Origin: Monilinia fructicola
Lineage: Eukaryota > Ascomycota > Leotiomycetes > Helotiales > Sclerotiniaceae
Direction of reading: 5' to 3'
Assembly (NCBI GenBank): GCA_008692225.1
Contig: VICG01000002.1
Location: 3,298,501 to 3,362,500 of the forward strand
Length of the DNA stretch: 64,000 bases
Positions 57,734-64,000 of this stretch are shown one piece after another. The translations under genes were made by a program, and so were the position numbers. The notes below the pieces were generated by a model. That model was not told where the DNA came from and did no database searches. It was given only the letters and a program-made list of their open reading frames with translations. The stretch's first letter is position 1. Every line of letters begins with the position of its first letter.

Positions 57734-60019
57734 GAGGGGTATGATAATGGAGCTTTGTAAGACGTTGGGGAAAATTCCGGTGAAGTGCATGGAAAGGGCG
57801 TGGCATTCTTTCTCGACCGTGGCATGGAAAGCTGCGGATGGTGAGATAGAGGTGCATTTGCACATATTCTGATACAATTTCTTTGTACTCGTAGAACTAT
57901 GTCTGTACATCACAAAATAAACAGCATAATGGTGGTTTAGAGGCTTCTTTCATCCCGAACCTTTGCTTTGCCAATATCGCTCAGTAGGGAAGCTCGTTTA
58001 CATGCTCCTTCTGGTACAGAGTCACTCCCCCTCAGGCTTATGGTGACATAGGAGATGTGTGTATTTCTCAGGGGTATGGCATGCTTGATCTAGGCTGGCC
58101 CCAAACTCTATCACACCATGACAACTGGTGTAGTCTATCCCCGACAGCATATCGATTGAATTTTAATAAGCCTAGAGGAGAAATTACATTGCCACAGAGC
58201 CTCTCCTCTCCTGTCGACTCTTGCCTACTTTCACGTGATAGTACCCAAGGTATTTTGGTATAAAACAGCAGCGTGACTACTTTCCTCTCTTCATGATTGA
58301 GTGGATGAGTGAGTGAGTGGGTGGGTGGCTTGGAAGAACTGCACGAAATCATATCATATCATCATCATATATACCCGACTGGGCACTTCAATGGCTAGGT
58401 ACATAGCTACCCGTCTAATAAGACTCCCCCATTCACTTCGGACATTTCCACGCGTTTTACATGACCGGGTTGATTTTCAAGATTTTAACAATTCTCTGTC
58501 TGTTACCTAAAAAGAATTGATTATATCACCACCAGCCTCCAGGAGTCCAGGGCTCTTGAGCTTGTACACGCTCTAGTTCCCTGATAATCTCTACGGAGTA
58601 GGCTTTTTCGTCGTTTAATTTCCTTCCAGATGTTGTGTTCCAGAGTCAAGAGTCAAGAGTCAAGACCCAGCCAGTAGACTGCTGCAATATCCTCATCTAC
58701 TGATATCAAGGTTTCTACTTATCCTGTTGGAAGGAAGCTGACATATGACGTCCAGGAATAGTGTAGGGGGCGTTCCTGTCGACCCCCTCTTGGCACAATC
58801 GATAAGCTTTCAAGTTTGACCTGATGAAATACAGTAGAAGCGGTTGGGTGCTTGTATCAGTTGTATGTTTGAACTTCAATTGAGTTATGTGTATATATTT
58901 GCGTTGTGATGTGATGTGATGTGACGATTGTTCGTAGCTAGAAGGGGAGGTTTAGACGTGATCGAAGCGAACCTTGGAAGCATGAGTCTGTCTTTTGTCA
59001 GTTACTTTGAAACTCTCGTAGCTGATAGACAGATACGTAGTACTCGAGGAGATAGATAATATATCAATACAATCCAGCCATCTTGCTATCTCCCTATCTT
59101 CCTATCTATCCAGTACTCCCTCGTATATCATACATATCCATAGAACTTCCTACCTACCTACATCCCATCCTATCTCATCCTACCCATCCCATCCCATCCC
59201 ATCTCATCCCATCCCATCCCACCTCATCCCATACCGACCTACCTGTCGACCCATTCATTCGTCTACTCTGTACGGAGTATAAGATTATCTCAAAGTTTTC
59301 ATAATCAAAGCAAATAGTCAAGGATCCTGATTAACATTTTTTCTTTTTCCAATTGTAATCTTACTTACTGTAACCAATCCATGTATCTATTTCTTTTGTT
59401 GCTCTCTTGGTTTGTATATCAAAATCCTCGAGGTGGACAGGCAATTACACAGGTTTGCTAACCGCACCACATCTGCACATCTGCACATCTGCACCACGTC
59501 GTTCTTCACACCCCAAGGTTAAAGGTTGGTGATGCCCAGATGGTTGTCACCATGTTACACTTGAATGGCTTTTTGCTTTTCCTTTTTTGAGTTTACTGGG
59601 ATTCCCACGCTCAAGACCAAAATGCCATGCCATAAGGATTAACGAAAAGTCACGATAAACACACACATACACATACATACGTACATTGACAGCTTGTATA
59701 CCTTCTTCCCTACTACCTACTTGCTTACTGCCTCGTAGTTACCTTCCTATCGATCGATCAATCTCCCGCCTGAGATTAATCCAGGAAAATAAAACAAATA
59801 CACAAATAAATATCCTCCCCCCCCTCGAGTCATTCCTGGAAGCGGCAGTATAACTTGGACTTCTTACTAGCCTTTGCTTTTACAAGCTATTGATGACCTT
59901 TTCCCAATATTTGCTTGGTCTCTCTCTAGTTTGTTCGTCTTGTTGATCGTGCATATGTCCCCGTATGCCCCCGTCTAACTATCAACAACTTCAAGAGAGA
60001 ACATATTATATTGTTTACT
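57734..60019. other. Intergenic and probable long 5' leader of the downstream gene
   Basis: About 2.3 kb without a gene. Short tandem motifs are frequent: AGTCAAG x3 near 58642-58662, GTGAT repeats near 58905-58922, CCCAT-type pentanucleotides at about 59160-59235, and TGCACATC x3 near 59468-59490. The last kilobase is pyrimidine-rich, as is typical for long leaders of fungal regulatory genes; the extent of the transcript is a guess. Confidence 0.45.
59160..59235. repeat. (CATCC)n-like pentanucleotide tract
   Basis: About fifteen degenerate CATCC/CATCT units in a row, pyrimidine-rich on the plus strand, roughly 0.8 kb upstream of the last gene in the window. Confidence 0.8.
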
Positions 60020-63000
60020 ATGGCTTATAGAGCTCTTGATCAAAACGATCATATTAATGATTATGAGAGTGATCATGATTTAAATTCTACCACTTCAAAT
60101 TCTCCATTCAATCGCCTCTCACCTACAACTCATCTATTTTTAGATGCGCAGCATAGCGATACGAGCCACAGCCAAACATGTTCTCCAGAAAACCCACAAA
60201 GTCTCAGCCAGATGGTACACTCGATTACCTCGAAAAGTACAAAGACGAGTGGCACTTATGATATTTTAGAAGACGACGATTACGAAGAGCACGAAGTTGA
60301 GCGAGAGCAAACATCCTCCTCCTCACTGCCATCATCATCAGAAAGGAAGAACGTCACATCGCGAGAGGGATCTTCACCGAAGAAACCCCTTGTCTTGAGC
60401 ATTCCACGGCCCCGTCCCCGACAGACTACAGCCACAGCATCGTCCAACAATACGACTTCCCCTTTATCACCCCGTGCAATATTCCCAGAAGAACGTGCGC
60501 CGATATTTCGTACAGCATCAGGTCACAGCATTTCATTACGACATCCTACCCCCGATTTACAAACGTTGCAAGGAGCTTATGTAGGCAATATTGATAAATT
60601 GGAAAGGTCAGCAGAACGATTGAGTATGACCTCCTCCATCGAAGATGCAATTCGAGAGCTCCATATGGAGCAGAAGCGCTCAGAGAGTCGCCGATCCTCA
60701 ATGCGGTCCCAGCTTAATGAAATGCCACAAGTCTCGAGATCAATTTCCAACTCAAGTTCTATCATCGATGTCAACAATGCAGCTAGGTCGGGGGGGTATT
60801 CGCCAGCAGGGTACATGATGTCGCCAAAGGGCTCTTTTTCTACCACTACAACGGGAAGATCTGCTTCAAAAGGCTCGAGATTCGGGAGTCGACAAGAACC
60901 AGAGTTGGAAGGACGGCCGCTGGACTCAATCGTCGATCATCGAACACCTTCAATTGCGGAGCAAGATGAGCGTTCTGCGACCTTGACGCGACAGGTAGTC
61001 GACAACCATAGCACTGAAAACCCGGCAGAGCACATTCCAGACCAGGCGGACGACTCTCGGCCACAAACTTCAACCTCAACCAACACATTTGACCAAGCGG
61101 AGCGAATGTTCGCAGACTTTGACGGAGTTCACTCGGCGCCCCTGAGAATATCATTCGACCACGACTCAACTACGGGAGAGCAAAGGAGAGTAACATCTGG
61201 GACGGCCGACTGGCAAGACCATAACGATCAGAGATCTTCATCTGGCACACAAAATTTCTCAAATGACGATGCCCAGAGAAGAGCACCCTCTGATAATCGG
61301 CACTCAGCGGGTCGGCCACAATCATATGCTGATCCAAGTACTGGACAGCAGATGGTCTATTACCCAGCACGAGTTCCAATGATGCTGAATTTACCCCAGA
61401 AACTATCAAAAAACCCATCTTCTATGGCAAGGAACAAAAGAAGGTCCCAGGTTCTCAGCAATATTCCAGCCGCAGCTCGGCAATCAGCTATATGGTTACC
61501 AGATGTCCTGGAAACGAACGGTGAGCCTCTACCCGAGGACCACGAAGCGCAAAATTTGGAATACATTCCTCAGCACCAGAGAATGAGTATGGGTGGCCGG
61601 AGAAATACACAAGATCTAGAGCACATGCCAGCACACCTAAGAGCGAACTTGTTTTTTCGAACTTCCGCCAGGGCAAAGCGAGAATGTGGAGTTGAAAGAA
61701 CAATCAGCTGTTGCTACGCTGGATAGTATTCTCGATGCATCTGCGCATGCTCCTGTCACCGCATTTGTAGACCATGCAATTGCTGGTCCTCTTGGCTCTG
61801 AAGTTTATGGCAAACCGCACAAACGTAACAAGAGTAGCACTCAGTTACTAGCGCCAGATAAGCAAGACAACTCAAAGAAACGGACAAGCTCATTCAACTT
61901 TCTGTTGGGTCGTCGGGCGAGTAGTAACAATTTGCTTGGTAACGGCGATAAGCGAGCATCTTCAATGACCAATCTTCAGGTAGAAAGAAAGGCGACAAGA
62001 TCCCCCATAGAAGATGACGAAGATGACATCAATAACAAAGACACAACGCCTTTACGACATTCACGCGCAGTTAGTGGCGCTACTGATCTCATACGAGCTG
62101 AAGAAGGCGAAGTAGAAAGCGAAGAGGATGAGGGTCAAAGGGATGATGAAATCTTCCATGGTCCACCAACCACACTCCTTGCCGAGTTACAATTGCGCAA
62201 GCAGCAACAGAAGATCCGAACTCGACCCCCAGCAAGCGTTAATGGTATGCAGTCTACATTACTCCAAATGGATACAGTGTTGCAAAGGCAACAAGAAAAC
62301 AGGAGACAAAAGCGGGTCAATTTAGCATGGCAAATTAACAATGAGGATCCTGAAGCTGAAGATGACGAAGATGTTCCCTTGGCGATGTTGAATGTAACAA
62401 GGGCCTACGTTCAAGAAGCACAGAGGCCGCTGGGCTTAATGGAGAAGCGTGCTCTAGAAGATAATGAGCCATTGAGTCGACGTAGAGCCAGGTTGACGGG
62501 TCAACCTATGCCGATGCCTCGAGCCACTACCATGACGCACGTTCCTACCGCTACTCCCGATGTTGAAGAGGAAGAGGGAGAGACACTTGCACAGCGCATC
62601 CGCCGTCTGAAGGAAAAGGGTGGCACAGCAACTGGCCTTCCTGCTACAAGACCTGTCAGCGGCGATTTTGCATCGGAAATTATGAGTCAATTCGGTGGTG
62701 GCCTCACGGGTGACAAGGGCAAGGGCAAGGAAAAGGAAATTTCGACAACCCCGGTCAACGAAGAAGAGGAAACCTTGGGCCAGAGGCGCAGACGTCTCCA
62801 AGCAGAACGTGAAGCTCGTGAAAAGGAAGTTGGCACGGCTGGAGATGCAGACGCAGTCCCAGGACCTTTAGTCATCAACAAAATGAATAGCATGGCCGAT
62901 ATCCTCTCCGCTCACCCAGCTGCCGGCGCAAGTCGAAGTGCATCTTTCACCAAACCATCTCGACCAGCCACGGGTTTGCTCGGCTTGCATGAGCAGCAAA

Positions 63001-63437
63001 CTCAGCAAAGAGCTAACACCATTACCAATCTCGTCACGCAACAAAACTTGGCCCCCCGCGGCGGCCGTGTCAAGAGCGGCACATACAATGATCCTCACTC
63101 CCAAGGACAACCTGGCATGATGAGACCACACACCGCAAACTATAATCTCCATAACGCGCTTCCCAATAGTGGTTATCCACAGTTCGCTCAACCCACCTCC
63201 ATGAACTACAATAGCTTCAATAAGCCCTTGATGCAATATGGCAATGCATACCAAAATATGGGTTATCAAAACACCATGCCAATGGGCGGCTACAACAACA
63301 TGATGCCAATGCAAACGCAGATGCAGAATATTCATACCAACCCCGTCACGGGTCTGCACACTGGACCTGGTGGCGAGCCATTAAATCAGGGGCAAGCCGA
63401 TATGGTTGAGCGATGGAGACAAAGTGTTATGCACTAA
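60020..63437 (+). CDS. Large disordered conserved fungal protein, unknown function (one apparent frameshift)
   Basis: Starts at ATG 60020 (MAYRALDQND); the frame upstream begins at TTG and is not used. The first part runs open to 61726 and the second is open from before 61686 to 63437 in the +1 frame. One fewer T in the six-T run 61652-61657 joins them as AHLRANLFFELPPGQSENVELKEQSAVATLDSILDASAH, a smooth continuous protein of 1138 aa, so I treat it as one gene. It is Ser/Pro/Gln-rich and mostly disordered. Conserved-looking blocks are ISLRHPTPDLQTLQGAYVGN (about residue 175), TLDSILDASAHAPV, an acidic/charged segment with QRIRRLKEK and QRRRRLQAEREA repeats, and a Met/Asn/Gln-rich C-terminus (QYGNAYQNMGYQNTMPMGGY). 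I do not recognise a named family. Confidence 0.75.
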
Positions 63438-64000
63438 ATCTCTCCCTTCGCCCAAACCGTGACATTTCATTTGTCTTCAATTTTCTTTTCTCTTTTCGTG
63501 ACGTTTTGGGCTTCCAGGAAGGGATGGATTCAAGCGCCTAGGAACGGATGGATTTATAGACAGATACACATGGAAGCAAGCATTTACAATTGGCGTTTCA
63601 CATTATTTGAATTTAAATTGGACGAGGGGAGATGCTAGGATACCTCTGGATAGGAGAGATGCAAGATATACCTTTTCTTTGAACCGCCCCCCTTTGGTTA
63701 ACCCGATGCCTGATTCGGAGGGTTGAGTGCATAGCGTGGAGTGGAATACATAGCATCAGTGGCGCATACCTTGTTTTTGCGAAGGGAGTTGTATTGGTTT
63801 TTAATATGGATGGATTTGGCTTGGCTGGGACTTGGCCATTTATTTAGAGAAAGGGGGATCTCCGGGGGTGAGCGGTTGGTGTAGAAGCAGGTGCTGGGTT
63901 TTTATATAGTGGATTCTTACTTAGGCCGTGGTTTACCGATTTAATAGAGAGATATACTCGATGAATGTTGTCCACTCCTGATGCATTGTGCCAGTATATA
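63438..64000. other. 3' flank of last gene, no supported feature
   Basis: About 560 bp downstream of the stop. No coding sequence seen; it likely contains the 3' UTR and transcript end. Confidence 0.5.

Noticed and set aside
1..64000. CRISPR arrays, bacterial operons or prophage-like clusters
   Set aside because: Spliced genes, a eukaryotic tRNA intron and housekeeping eukaryotic proteins rule out a prokaryotic context; the tandem repeats seen have no unique spacers.

Overview
The window looks like nuclear DNA from a filamentous ascomycete. The support is short introns (about 50-100 nt) with GTAWGT-like donors and TACTAAC/CTAAC-like branch sites, widely spaced genes with long intergenic stretches, a tRNA gene with an intron one base 3' of the anticodon, and an AT-rich block depleted of CpA/TpG in the way expected from repeat-induced point mutation (RIP). 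Protein content and gene style fit Leotiomycetes (Botrytis/Sclerotinia-like), but that placement is inference from memory and not a database result.

Left third (1-14.2 kb): an AsaB/CmcJ-type oxygenase-like gene (2839-3768, -), a large disordered AT-hook protein (5981-10411, +), then a head-to-head pair: proteasome lid subunit RPN6 (-, three exons) and the small-subunit-processome WD40 protein SOF1 (+, three exons, the first coding exon being only ATG). From 14.2 to 20.9 kb there is no convincing gene. This gap holds an AT-rich island (about 14.94-17.06 kb) with minisatellites, a 252-bp TA-flanked MITE and a 1300-bp TA-flanked element with 41-bp terminal inverted repeats.

Middle (20.9-39.8 kb): chaperonin subunit CCT3 (six exons), a PRKRIP1/DUF1168 splicing-factor-like gene, a DET1-like histidine phosphatase, a probable pseudokinase, a small unknown gene, an intron-containing tRNA-Glu(CUC), and a mitochondrial DUF3429 membrane protein, separated by long gene-poor stretches with simple repeats.

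Right third (39.8-64 kb): VPS13 (lipid-transfer protein, two exons, about 3210 aa, with an FFAT-like motif), a 2-3 kb stretch of degenerate coding-like sequence, a D-2-hydroxyacid dehydrogenase and L-arabinitol 4-dehydrogenase in divergent orientation with an inverted pair of CreA-like sites between them, ATP synthase subunit g (three exons), and a long disordered protein of unknown function.

Most genes are housekeeping: proteasome, ribosome biogenesis, chaperonin, splicing, membrane contact sites, ATP synthase. Three of them (SOF1, the pseudokinase at two places, and the last large gene) are broken by what reads each time as one extra base in a short A or T run. This repeated pattern suggests consensus errors more than four independent mutations, and it matters for anyone using the gene models.
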